A stretch of DNA of 40,715 nt, from positions 1 through 40,715 of the forward strand of contig JAUCEF010000055.1 of assembly GCA_033558025.1 (NCBI GenBank), written 5' to 3'. Below, piece after piece: positions 17,710 through 26,628 of the stretch. A program made the translations under genes and the position numbers. This DNA is from Phytophthora sp. 'mugwort' (lineage: Eukaryota; Oomycota; Peronosporomycetes; Peronosporales; Peronosporaceae). A model generated the notes under the pieces. It searched no databases, was not told where the DNA came from, and worked only from the letters and a program-made list of their open reading frames with translations. Every line of letters begins with the position of its first letter. Position 1 is the first letter of the stretch.

Positions 17710-18123
17710 ATGGATATCGAAAATATTTTAATAGACTTAAACAATGACAACAATAATATTGAAAAACACGAATCACAAGAACAAACATCAAATTATATAA
17801 AATATATAATATTTATAATAGGTGCCTTTTTTATTTTAGGTTTAACTATTTTTTTAATTTATTTCAATAGCGATTTTCCAATAGTTTCTGCATTACAGGA
17901 TTTAAGGAATATCGTCGATGATGAAACTTTCAATCAAATAAAACAAGTTGTTTTAAAAATGTTACGTGAACCTGAAAAAAGGGCGGCTGGATTAAATTTA
18001 TTAGAATTATTAAAACTAACTATTCATCCAAGACATTTATTAAAAGATAATCCACAAGAATTTGAAAAAATGATGACTCATTTAATTAAAATTTTAATTT
18101 CTATTTTTAAAGAAGATGGCTAA
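17710..18123 (+). CDS. orf137, orphan single-pass membrane protein
   Basis: I do not recognise this protein. It has 137 residues: a polar, Asn/Asp/Glu-rich N-terminus (1-29), one membrane helix (31-52), the motif NSDFP at 53-57, then a mostly helical hydrophilic domain containing LRNIVDDETFNQIKQVVLKM, EPEKRAAGLNLLELLKL and a C-terminal amphipathic helix. Topology predicts a small N-terminal tail and a larger C-terminal domain across the inner membrane. It lies alone after cox1 with a 240-nt leader, ends 2 nt before a very strong hairpin, and has higher codon complexity than the ribosomal genes. Like orf176 it has SDFP soon after its membrane helix. Function unknown. Confidence 0.7.
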   Translation: MDIENILIDLNNDNNNIEKHESQEQTSNYIKYIIFIIGAFFILGLTIFLIYFNSDFPIVSALQDLRNIVDDETFNQIKQVVLKMLREPEKRAAGLNLLELLKLTIHPRHLLKDNPQEFEKMMTHLIKILISIFKEDG

Positions 18124-18125
18124 AA

Positions 18126-18153
18126 AAACCTATTTAATTTGTTAAATAGGTTT
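18126..18153 (+). terminator. strong stem-loop directly after orf137
   Basis: A perfect 12-bp stem AAACCTATTTAA/TTAAATAGGTTT with a TTTG loop starts 2 nt after the stop. It lies where plus- and minus-strand gene blocks converge, fitting a transcript end for the cox1-orf137 side. Confidence 0.6.
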
Positions 18154-18534
18154 CTAGATATACAATATATACATTATGTAAATTTTTACCAATTAAAAAC
18201 TAATTATGTGATTTTAAATTATAACTATGTTGATATTAATTTAATTTTAGTTATTGAGTATTTAATAAAAATTAATCTATTTAAATATTTATGTCATCAA
18301 TAACTTATGTTAAACCATCTTGATTAAAAGTTATAGAATTAGCAATAATAATATTCTGTATTTATATTAAATTTGTAAGTGAACGCATTCTTCTTATATT
18401 TTTTAGAATATTTATTGAAAAAAATTGATTTTTTTAATTTATTATTTCTTAAAAAATTTAAATTTTATTATTTATATTATAAAAATAATTGAATTATTTT
18501 TTTTTTAAGAATGAAATTTTTAAATAAAACTAAT
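18154..18534. other. AT-rich convergent spacer
   Basis: No recognised gene. One plus-strand frame from the ATG at 18291 is interrupted only by TGA (18321) for about 46 codons and is hydrophobic, but matches nothing I know. The region separates oppositely transcribed blocks. Confidence 0.5.
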
Positions 18535-18607
18535 TACAATCTCTTGGATTTGAACCAAGATTTTAAAGCTTAGAAGGCTAATACTCTACCAATTAAGTTA
18601 AGATTGT
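18535..18607 (-). tRNA. trnR: tRNA-Arg(UCU)
   Basis: On the minus strand the acceptor ACAATCT pairs with AGATTGT. The anticodon loop CTTCTAA gives TCT, and the T-arm is CTTGGTTCAAATCCAAG. The anticodon stem has two T-T mismatches at its outer end, either from weak structure or a sequence error. Confidence 0.83.
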
Positions 18608-18624
18608 TTTAGTTTTATTAAGAA

Positions 18625-19335
18625 TTAAACAGTTTTATCTGAATATACATTAAAAATAGCTTTTAATGCATCTCGTGAAAGTTGTTTATAAATATTTTGT
18701 TTTAAAAATTTTTTTTTTTCCTTTTTAGTTAAAGTAACCGCTCCTATTAAAGCTATTAATAATATAATACCTGCAACTAAAAAAAAAAAAGCATAATAAC
18801 TATATAAAATTTGTCCAATTGTTTCAATATTTGTAATAGTATCTAATTGATAGATAAAATTTTTTAAAAAGGGTTTGACATCAACAAATATTTCAAAAGT
18901 ACCTTTCATACTATCGTGAAAAAAAAATAAAGTATTTACTTTTTGAGTAAAAAAAGAATTATTTATTAAATGGTAATATGATGTAAAAACTTTACTAAAC
19001 ATAACAAACGTTTCTAAAAAAAAAATAAAACTAATTAAAAAAATAATTGGTAAATAACCAAAATTATTTTTTATTTTATTTTTATCAATTAAAACATTAA
19101 CATCTAGCATCATAATAACAAATAAAAATAATACAGTAATAGCTCCTACATAAATAATAATTAACATTATTGATAAAAATTCAATTTCAGAAATTAATAA
19201 TAATCCAGTTGAATTAGTAAAAACTAATATTAAAAAAAATGCAGAATATATTGTATTTGTAGAATATATTACAAATATAGCTGAAGTTAAAGCTATAGTT
19301 GAAAAAGTATAAAAGAAAATTGTTTCGAAATCCAT
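18625..19335 (-). CDS. nad6: nad6, NADH dehydrogenase subunit 6
   Basis: This 236-residue frame starts MDFETIFFYTFSTIAL and contains five membrane segments. The signature YVGAITVLFLFVIMMLDVN corresponds to the pi-bulge helix 3 of ND6/NuoJ, important in complex I coupling. A second block, GQILYSYYAFFFLVAGIILL, precedes the final helix. Length is normal for protist ND6. It lies at the end of the minus-strand block, 60 nt after nad5, with trnR 17 nt downstream. Confidence 0.95.
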   Translation of the reverse strand: MDFETIFFYTFSTIALTSAIFVIYSTNTIYSAFFLILVFTNSTGLLLISEIEFLSIMLIIIYVGAITVLFLFVIMMLDVNVLIDKNKIKNNFGYLPIIFLISFIFFLETFVMFSKVFTSYYHLINNSFFTQKVNTLFFFHDSMKGTFEIFVDVKPFLKNFIYQLDTITNIETIGQILYSYYAFFFLVAGIILLIALIGAVTLTKKEKKKFLKQNIYKQLSRDALKAIFNVYSDKTV

Positions 19336-19395
19336 AATGTATTTAAATTATATAAATTTATAATTATATCTTAAAAGATACATATTTTATTATTT

Positions 19396-21390
19396 TTATT
19401 TAATTAATAAAAAAATAAATAAAAATAATAAAATAGTAATAATATTAAAAAAATAAATAATAGAAAAAAAAATAATATTTATTAAACAAATAATGCTAAT
19501 TAACATTAATAATGAATAGTGATAAATATAACCTGTTTGTAATAAAATTATTTTTTGACTTAAGAAAGAAAAAACGGTTATTAAACCAAAAGGACCACAC
19601 ATTTCAATTAAACCTTTATCAATCATTTTATATGTTACATTATAACCAACTTTTAATATATATTGATTAATAAATTCATAATAAATTTTATCAAAATACC
19701 ATTTTCTATTTAAAAAATTATAAAAATAAAGACCATATTTTGAAATTTTTAAGTTATATAAAAATCTAAATTTAAAAAAATATAAATAAAAGGCACAAAA
19801 TAAGCCACAAAAACTTAAAATAACAGGTAATAATTTAAAAAATGTTGGTAAAAATTCAGCATCAATCATTTGATTATTAAATGGATTTATATAAATTGAG
19901 TTATTCCAAAAATTTGAACCTAACCCAACAAACATATCTTTAGAAATATAACCTATAAAAATACTACCAAATGCTAAAACTCCTAAAGGAATACCCATTT
20001 CTAATGGAACATCATGTGCATTTTTAATAACATTTTTATAGGCATTAGTTTCACTTAAAAAAGCAAAAAATAATAAACGTGTTGAATAGAATGCCGTAAA
20101 AAATGCACCAATAGTACCCAACCAATAAGCAAAATGACCTGTTTCACTAAAACTTGAAAATGCAACTTCTAATATTAAATCTTTAGAATAAAAACCAGTT
20201 AAAAAAGGAAAACCCATTAAAGATAATGAACCTATTAAAAACATTATATAAGTAAAAGGTAAAATTCTTCTTAAACCACCCATTTTTCTTATATCTTGTT
20301 CATCACCCATAGCATGAATTACAGCACCGGAACATAAAAATAATAATGCTTTAAAATATGCATGATTTGATAAATGAAAAATAGCTAAAGGATAATTTGA
20401 TAATCCACAAGCAAAAAACATATAACCTAATTGACTACAAGTAGAATAGGCAACTATTTTTTTAAAATCATTTTGTACTAGACCAATTGTACTTGAGAAA
20501 AAGGCTGTAGAAGCTCCAATAATTGTAATAACTTTTAAAGAAAACATTGAATATTCAAACATTGGTGAACAACGTGCAATTAAATAAACACCAGCAGTTA
20601 CCATAGTCGCTGCATGGATTAATGCCGAAACCGGCGTAGGTCCTTCCATAGCATCGGGTAACCATAAATGTAAAAAAATTTGAGCAGATTTACCCATAGC
20701 ACCTATAAAAATTAAAATACACGCAACATCAATAATACTTAAAATATAATTAAAAAAAATAAATTTAAAATCTTTAACAATAGAAATTGCTGCAAATGTA
20801 CTAAAATATTCAATAGTTCTAATATTATAAAAAACAGTTAATACACCTAATAATAAGATTAAATCACTAATTCGATTAACTAACATAGCTTTTATAGCTG
20901 CTTTATTCGCTTGTAAACGTGTAAACCAAAAATTAATTAATAAATATGAACAAAAACCAACACCTTCCCATCCAACAAACATTTGCATAAAATTATCACC
21001 TGTAACTAATATAATCATAAAAAAAGTAAATAGTGATAAATATGACATAAATCTAGATAAATGTGGATCATGATCCATATATTTAGAAGAATATAAATGA
21101 ACTAAAGTTGAAATACTTGTTACAACAATTAACATTATCATAGTTAAACTATCAAATAAAAAACACCAATTACAATTAAATAAACCACTATTAATCCAAT
21201 TTGAAATATAAATAATATACTCATATTCATTTGTAATTGAATTATATATAATAATAAATGAAAAAAGACAACTTAAAAAAGTTGTTAATGTGGTTATAAA
21301 TACAGAACCTTTACGGCCAATATAAAAACCAAATAATCCAGAAGCTACTGAACCTAAAAAAGGTAAAAAAATTAAAGTTAATAATAACAT
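19396..21390 (-). CDS. nad5: nad5, NADH dehydrogenase subunit 5
   Basis: This intact 664-residue protein is a complex I antiporter-like subunit. Signatures: DSLTMIMLIVVT at about residues 84-95, FVGWEGVGFCSYLLI, and FLHLWLPDAMEGPTPVSAL with conserved proton-channel residues. NDFKKIVAYSTCSQLGYM and HAYFKALLFLCSGAVIH follow, and the long lateral helix is at the C-terminus. Sixteen or so membrane helices are expected. It lies upstream of nad6 in the same transcription direction, 204 nt after atp1. Confidence 0.98.
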   Translation of the reverse strand: MLLLTLIFLPFLGSVASGLFGFYIGRKGSVFITTLTTFLSCLFSFIIIYNSITNEYEYIIYISNWINSGLFNCNWCFLFDSLTMIMLIVVTSISTLVHLYSSKYMDHDPHLSRFMSYLSLFTFFMIILVTGDNFMQMFVGWEGVGFCSYLLINFWFTRLQANKAAIKAMLVNRISDLILLLGVLTVFYNIRTIEYFSTFAAISIVKDFKFIFFNYILSIIDVACILIFIGAMGKSAQIFLHLWLPDAMEGPTPVSALIHAATMVTAGVYLIARCSPMFEYSMFSLKVITIIGASTAFFSSTIGLVQNDFKKIVAYSTCSQLGYMFFACGLSNYPLAIFHLSNHAYFKALLFLCSGAVIHAMGDEQDIRKMGGLRRILPFTYIMFLIGSLSLMGFPFLTGFYSKDLILEVAFSSFSETGHFAYWLGTIGAFFTAFYSTRLLFFAFLSETNAYKNVIKNAHDVPLEMGIPLGVLAFGSIFIGYISKDMFVGLGSNFWNNSIYINPFNNQMIDAEFLPTFFKLLPVILSFCGLFCAFYLYFFKFRFLYNLKISKYGLYFYNFLNRKWYFDKIYYEFINQYILKVGYNVTYKMIDKGLIEMCGPFGLITVFSFLSQKIILLQTGYIYHYSLLMLISIICLINIIFFSIIYFFNIITILLFLFIFLLIK

Positions 21391-21500
21391 AATAGAATAA
21401 AATAAATTTAAATTATTTAAAAATATAATAATAATTTTAAAATAATTCTTCTTAAAGAATAAATATTTTTTAAAAAATTAATATTAGAATAATATTTAAA

Positions 21501-21524
21501 ATTATTTTCTATATAGAAAATAAT
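21501..21524. repeat. 24-bp perfect palindrome in the atp1-nad5 spacer
   Basis: Bases 21501-21524 are a perfect palindrome centred on CTATATAG. It could form a cruciform or hairpin between atp1 and nad5. Function is unknown. Confidence 0.8.
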
Positions 21525-21559
21525 TAATTTTTATCTGTTATGTTTTATTTACAAAATAT

Positions 21560-21594
21560 TATAATTATTTTTTATTAATAAAAAAATAATTATA
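21560..21594 (-). terminator. stem-loop directly after atp1
   Basis: A near-perfect A/T stem of about 15 bp abuts the atp1 stop codon (21595-21597) on the minus strand. It resembles the hairpins found after orf137, cox1 and atp9 and may define the atp1 transcript end. Confidence 0.5.
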
Positions 21595-23126
21595 TTATTT
21601 TGTAATAAAATTATTAGTAAAATTTGTTGCTAAAATATTAAGTTTTTTTTCTAATTCTTTAGATATTTCTTTTTTATTTAAGATTTCTTCTAAAATATTA
21701 AAATGATTATTTTTTATAAAATTTAACCAACTAATTTCAAAACTTGAAATTTTATCAACAGCAATTTTATCTAAGAAACCACGTACACCTAAATAAATAA
21801 TTACAATTTGATTTTCAACAGATAACGGTATATTTAAACCTTGTTTTAACATTTCTGTTAATCTAATCCCTCTATTTAATTGTTGTTGAGTTGTAGCATC
21901 TAAATCAGAACCAAATTGAGCAAATGCTTGTACTTCTCTAAATTGTGCTAATTCTAATTTCATTGTACCAGCAATTTGTTTCATAGCTTTAATTTGTGCA
22001 GAAGAACCAACACGACTTACAGATAATCCAACACTAATTGCAGGTCTTTGACCTTCATTAAATAATTCTGTTTCTAAAAAAATTTGTCCATCAGTAATTG
22101 AAATAACATTTGTTGGAATATAAGCAGAAACATCTCCAGCTTGTGTTTCAATAATAGGTAATGCGGTTAATGAACCACCACCAATTTTTTTATTCATTTT
22201 AGCAGCTCTTTCTAATAAACGAGAGTGTAAATAAAAAACATCTCCAGGATAAGCTTCTCTACCTGGAGGTCTTCTTAATAATAAAGACATTTGTCTATAA
22301 GCTACCGCTTGTTTTGATAAATCATCATAGAAAATAACAGCATGTTTACCATTATCTCTAAAATATTCACCTAAAGCACAACCAGTATATGGAGCTAAAT
22401 ATTGTAAGGGTGCTGAATCTGAAGCAGTAGCCGCTACAATAACAGAAAAAAACATTGCATTTTTTTCTTCTAAAGTTTTTGTTAATTCAGCAATTGTTGA
22501 TCTTTTTTGACCAACACCTACATAAATACAATATAATTGATTATTTATATCTTTTTTTAAATGAGGTTCTCTTTGATTAATTATAGTATCAATAGCAATA
22601 GATGTTTTACCTGTTTGTCTATCACCAATAATTAATTCCCTTTGACCACGACCAATAGGAATTAAACTATCTACAGCTTTTAAACCTGTTTGTACAGGTT
22701 GTTTAACACTTTCTCTAGGCATAATACCTGGAGCTTTAACTTCAACTCTACTTTCTAATTTACTGTTAATTTGACCTTTACCATCAATGGGTTGTCCTAA
22801 AGCATCAACTACTCTACCTAATACTTCAGGTCCTACAGGTACACTAACAATAGATCCAGTTCTTCGTACAAAATTACCTTCTTGAATTTCTCTATCATTA
22901 CTAAAAACAACAACACACCAACAACATCAGGTTCTAAATTTAAAGCCATTCCTTTAATATTACCATTATTAAATTCAACCATTTCACCTGCTTGAATTTT
23001 AGTTAAACCATAACATCTTGCAATACCATCACTCATTGAAAGAACAATACCTGTTTCTTGTAAACTTTTTTCATCTTTATATTTTTTAATATTTGATTCC
23101 AGTATATATGATAATTCAATAGCCAT
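21595..23126 (-). CDS. atp1: atp1, ATP synthase F1 alpha subunit (one frameshift)
   Basis: The N-terminal part (from 23126) has [18 protein letters not shown] and [13 protein letters not shown]. The frame then breaks near 22903-22912 in a GTTGTTG run; adding one base restores [13 protein letters not shown] and [18 protein letters not shown]. The Walker A motif GDRQTGKTS lies just after the [14 protein letters not shown] block, and the alpha signature [17 protein letters not shown] [17 protein letters not shown] is present. The corrected length of 510 residues is normal. Atp1 is a non-catalytic nucleotide-binding subunit of F1. Mitochondrial atp1 is retained by land plants, jakobids, oomycetes and some other protists. 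Confidence 0.95.
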
Positions 23127-23205
23127 AGAGGTTATTAAATTATCATATTATTTAATAATTATAAATTATTATAATTACCAAAATATATCAAATATATATT
23201 TTTTA

Positions 23206-23277
23206 TACCCTTTACGAGAATTGAACTCGTATTTTTACCGTGAAAAGGTAATGTCCTAACCATTAGACTAAAAGGGC
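23206..23277 (-). tRNA. trnE: tRNA-Glu(UUC)
   Basis: On the minus strand the acceptor GCCCTTT pairs with AAAGGGT. The anticodon arm TTACCTTTTCACGGTAA gives TTC. The D-arm AGTCTAATGGTTAGGACA is typical of glutamate tRNAs. Confidence 0.95.
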
Positions 23278-23301
23278 TTTTTATTAAACAAAAAATTTTG
23301 T

Positions 23302-24777
23302 TTAATAAAAATAAGAAAAATCAATATGTATTAAAATTTTTGAAACACTTTCATGCATACAACTTTCAAAAATTTTAGGATATAAACCTAATAAAAAGAT
23401 ATTTATAATTAATATTAAATGAATTAAAAATTCACGATAAGTTAAATCATAATAAATTTTTAAATAAATATTTTGAATATTACCATAACAAATTCGATTA
23501 TAAAATAATAAAGAATATACCCCACCCAAAAACATACCAATTGTCGCAAAAACAGCTGTTGTAGTATTATCTTCAAAAACTCCAGTTAAAATAAGAATTT
23601 CACCCACAAAACTACTTGAACCTGGAATAGACATATTTGCTAATACATAAATAAATAATGCAATACAAAATAAAGGCATTGTATGTGCTAAACCACCATA
23701 ATAATTAATAAATCTTGTATGATATCGATCATATAAACATCCAATTGAAAAAAATAAACCACTCGATACTAAACCATGACTAATCATTTGAATAATACTA
23801 CCTTCTAATCCTTGAATAGTTAAAGAAAAAATACCCAATATTATAAAATTCATATGAGCAACTGATGCATAAGCAATAATACGTTTCAAATCTGTTTGTC
23901 GTATAGCTGTTAATGACGCATAAATAACAGATATTAAACATAAAACTAAAATATACGGTGTAAAATATAATGCAGCTTTAGGAAATAAAGGAACTAAAAA
24001 CCTAATCATACCGTATGATCCTAATTTTAATAAAATACCAGCTAATAGTACAGAACCTGCGGTAGGTGCTTCAACATGTGCTTCCGGTAACCAAACATGA
24101 AAAGGTAACATTGGAACTTTAACAGCAAATGATAAAAAAAAAGCTAAGAAATAAAATTTTTCATATGAAAAATTAAAATTACTATAATATAATATTTGAT
24201 AATCAGTTGTACCCACAGTTAAAAATAAATGAATAATGGCAATAAACATAAATAATGAACCTGCTAATGTATACATAAAAAACAAATATGAAGCTTTAAT
24301 TTTACGTTCTCTTGAACCCCAAATACCTATAATTAAAAACATAGGAATTAATACACTTTCAAAGAAAATATAAAAAATAAGTACATCTAATATACTAAAT
24401 GAAATGATTAAACAAAATTCTAAAATAAAATATAAAATAAAATATTCTTTTATATTTTTATTAATCATTTCATAACTAATTAACATACAGATTGGAATCA
24501 AAAATGTTGTTAAAATTATAAAAAATAATGAAATACCATCAATACCTAAATAAAAATTAATATTAAATTGACTAATCCATTCTATTTTAAATAAATATTG
24601 AAAATTAGAAGTTGATTTATCAAATAAAATCCATAAAGGTAATGACATTAAAAAAATGAAAAAAGACATAAAAATACTAAAATTTTTTATAAATTTTTCA
24701 TTTTTCGAAAAAGCTAATATAATAACCGTAATTAATGGTAAAATAAGTAAAAAAATTAATATAAACTTATTAAACAT
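23302..24777 (-). CDS. nad4: nad4, NADH dehydrogenase subunit 4
   Basis: The chosen start is the ATG at 24777, giving 491 residues beginning MFNKFILIFLLILPL. The frame is open further upstream, but that extension runs through trnH. Motifs include DGISLFFIILTTFLIP, FHVWLPEAHVEAPTAGSVL, and LKRIIAYASVAHMNFI, which define ND4/NuoM. Proton-pumping antiporter-like subunit of complex I with about 14 membrane helices. It lies between trnE and trnH on the minus strand. Confidence 0.98.
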   Translation of the reverse strand: MFNKFILIFLLILPLITVIILAFSKNEKFIKNFSIFMSFFIFLMSLPLWILFDKSTSNFQYLFKIEWISQFNINFYLGIDGISLFFIILTTFLIPICMLISYEMINKNIKEYFILYFILEFCLIISFSILDVLIFYIFFESVLIPMFLIIGIWGSRERKIKASYLFFMYTLAGSLFMFIAIIHLFLTVGTTDYQILYYSNFNFSYEKFYFLAFFLSFAVKVPMLPFHVWLPEAHVEAPTAGSVLLAGILLKLGSYGMIRFLVPLFPKAALYFTPYILVLCLISVIYASLTAIRQTDLKRIIAYASVAHMNFIILGIFSLTIQGLEGSIIQMISHGLVSSGLFFSIGCLYDRYHTRFINYYGGLAHTMPLFCIALFIYVLANMSIPGSSSFVGEILILTGVFEDNTTTAVFATIGMFLGGVYSLLFYNRICYGNIQNIYLKIYYDLTYREFLIHLILIINIFLLGLYPKIFESCMHESVSKILIHIDFSYFY

Positions 24778-24799
24778 AAAAAAATTTAATTTAAAAATG

Positions 24800-24872
24800 G
24801 GCGAAAAATGGGACTTGAACCCATAACACTTAGACCCACAATCTAACACTCTACCTTTAAGTTATAATCGCC
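24800..24872 (-). tRNA. trnH: tRNA-His(GUG)
   Basis: On the minus strand the anticodon arm TTAGATTGTGGGTCTAA gives GTG, and the T-arm is ATGGGTTCAAGTCCCAT. The extra 5' G typical of histidine tRNAs is compatible with the sequence. The inner acceptor stem has two T-T mismatches, so either the stem is degenerate or a base is miscalled. Confidence 0.87.
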
Positions 24873-24875
24873 TTT

Positions 24876-25295
24876 TTAAATTTTTCTTAAATAATATATA
24901 AAATTTAAAAATGATTGAACAATTAAATTATTTAAAGGTGGATAGTTTTTAGATAATATTTGTTTTACTTTTAAATTAGAATAAATATTATTTTGAATAC
25001 TCAAATAAATTAATTCAAGTTTTTTAAAATTATATAAATCCCTTATTAAATTTAATTCATTATTTCCATAAATTATTAAAATAGAACCTTGTCCTTTTAA
25101 TTTTAAAAAAATATCAATAATTAAATTTTGATTTAATATTAAAGATTTATAATCAAATTTTTTAATTTTTTTTTTTAAAGATATTATTTCATTAATATTT
25201 AAATCATTATAACGAAATATATATATATATTTATAAGTTTGTTTAATTTTTTGTAATTGATTTAATTTATACTTTTTAAATTTTTTTTTTTGCAT
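24876..25295 (-). CDS. rpl10: probable rpl10, large-subunit ribosomal protein L10
   Basis: This 139-residue basic protein has an uL10-like order. A Lys-rich start is followed by KQTYKYIYIFRYNDLNINEIISLKKKIKKFDYK, which fits the L10 N-terminal beta-strand and helix (YIFLV-Y-GL-V-E---LR--L). Then LILNQNLIIDIFLKLKGQGSILIIYGNN resembles the V-KN-L-----L-G----- block. L10 anchors the L12 stalk. Mitochondrial rpl10 is often annotated as an orphan ORF because it diverges strongly. It lies between nad7 and trnH, 38 nt after nad7. The identity is inferred from pattern and setting. Confidence 0.5.
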   Translation of the reverse strand: MQKKKFKKYKLNQLQKIKQTYKYIYIFRYNDLNINEIISLKKKIKKFDYKSLILNQNLIIDIFLKLKGQGSILIIYGNNELNLIRDLYNFKKLELIYLSIQNNIYSNLKVKQILSKNYPPLNNLIVQSFLNFIYYLRKI

Positions 25296-25333
25296 AATTT
25301 ATTGAAAATAAAATTTTATTCTAATAATTAATA

Positions 25334-26512
25334 TTAACGATCAATTTCACCAAAAACAACATCTAAAGTACCAATAATTGTAACAACATCAGCAATCATA
25401 TGATTTTTAGCTATAAAATCTAATGCTTGTAAATGTAAAAATCCTGGTGATTTAATTTTACATCTGTAGGGTTTATTTGTACCATCTGCTACTAAATAAA
25501 CACCATACTCACCTTTAGGTGCCTCAATAACTGTATAAGTTTCACCAGCATTTACACAAATATTTTCTGAATAATATTTAAAATGATGAATTAAAGACTC
25601 CATAGAATTTTTAATTTGAATTCTATTTGGATTTGTAATTTTTTTATCATCTAATTTAATAGGACCTTGGGGAATTTTATTAAGTACTTGCAAAATAATT
25701 CGAATTGATTGTCGCATTTCTTCTATTCTAATTAAATAACGATCATAACAATCGCCATTTGTACCTACAGGTATATCAAATTTTAATTGATCATAAATTT
25801 CATAAGGTTGTGTTTTACGTAAATCCCATGAAATACCTGATCCACGTAACATAACACCACTAAAACCAAAATTTAAAGCATCTTTAGCAGATATAATACC
25901 AATATCTACTAATCTTTGTTTCCAAATTCTATTATTAGTTAACATTTCTTCAATTTCATCTAAACGGGTATTAAATTGTTCACAAAAAATATATATATCA
26001 TTTAACAAACCTTTAGGCAAATCTTGATTAACACCTCCAGGTCTAAAATAAGCTGCATGCATACGTGCACCAGAAACACGTTCATAAAATTCCATTAATT
26101 TCTCACGTTCTTCAAATCCCCAAAAATAAGGTGTCATAGCTCCTACATCTAAAGCATGACAACATACAGCTAATAAATGATTTAAGATACGTGTTATTTC
26201 TGAAAATAAAACTCTTATATATTGTGCTCGTAAAGGTATATCACAATTTAATAATTTTTCAATAGCCAAAACATATGCATGTTCTTGACACATCATAGAT
26301 ACATAATCTAAACGATCAAAATAAGGTAACGCCTGTAAATAATTTTTATATTCAATTAATTTTTCTGTACCTCTATGTAATAAACCTATATGTGAATCAG
26401 CTTTTTTAACAACTTCACCGTTTAATTCTAAAATTAAACGTAAAACACCATGAGCCGCTGGATGTTGTGGACCAAAATTTATAGAAAAATTTTTAATTTT
26501 TTTTAATGACAT
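25334..26512 (-). CDS. nad7: nad7, NADH dehydrogenase subunit 7 (49-kDa type)
   Basis: This intact 392-residue protein has [14 protein letters not shown] near the start (quinone-site His), [32 protein letters not shown] (with the Tyr that contacts quinone), and [13 protein letters not shown]. The C-terminal PSFLHLQ-like [10 protein letters not shown] and DVVFGEIDR complete the family. It is a hydrophilic subunit of the quinone module, working with nad9. It leads the minus-strand block and is divergent from nad2. Confidence 0.98.
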   Translation of the reverse strand: MSLKKIKNFSINFGPQHPAAHGVLRLILELNGEVVKKADSHIGLLHRGTEKLIEYKNYLQALPYFDRLDYVSMMCQEHAYVLAIEKLLNCDIPLRAQYIRVLFSEITRILNHLLAVCCHALDVGAMTPYFWGFEEREKLMEFYERVSGARMHAAYFRPGGVNQDLPKGLLNDIYIFCEQFNTRLDEIEEMLTNNRIWKQRLVDIGIISAKDALNFGFSGVMLRGSGISWDLRKTQPYEIYDQLKFDIPVGTNGDCYDRYLIRIEEMRQSIRIILQVLNKIPQGPIKLDDKKITNPNRIQIKNSMESLIHHFKYYSENICVNAGETYTVIEAPKGEYGVYLVADGTNKPYRCKIKSPGFLHLQALDFIAKNHMIADVVTIIGTLDVVFGEIDR

Positions 26513-26628
26513 TTTTTTTTTTTTTTTTTTTTAATAAAAATATAATATTTATAAATTAATTTTTTTATAAATATATAGCATATATAGTAAGTAAGTATTT
26601 TTAAAATATTTATTTCTTTTATTACATT
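26513..26628. promoter_or_regulatory. divergent spacer between nad7 and nad2
   Basis: The 116 bases between divergent nad7 and nad2 start codons include a T-run of about 20 next to nad7 and the element ATAGCATATATAGTAAGTAAG. All minus-strand genes from nad7 to nad6 and all plus-strand genes from nad2 onward lie away from this point, so promoters for both are expected here. No specific box is identified. Confidence 0.4.

Noticed and set aside
24778..24849. Longer nad4 N-terminus
   Set aside because: The extension runs antisense-free through trnH and lacks family similarity; MFNKF at 24777 is the normal start.
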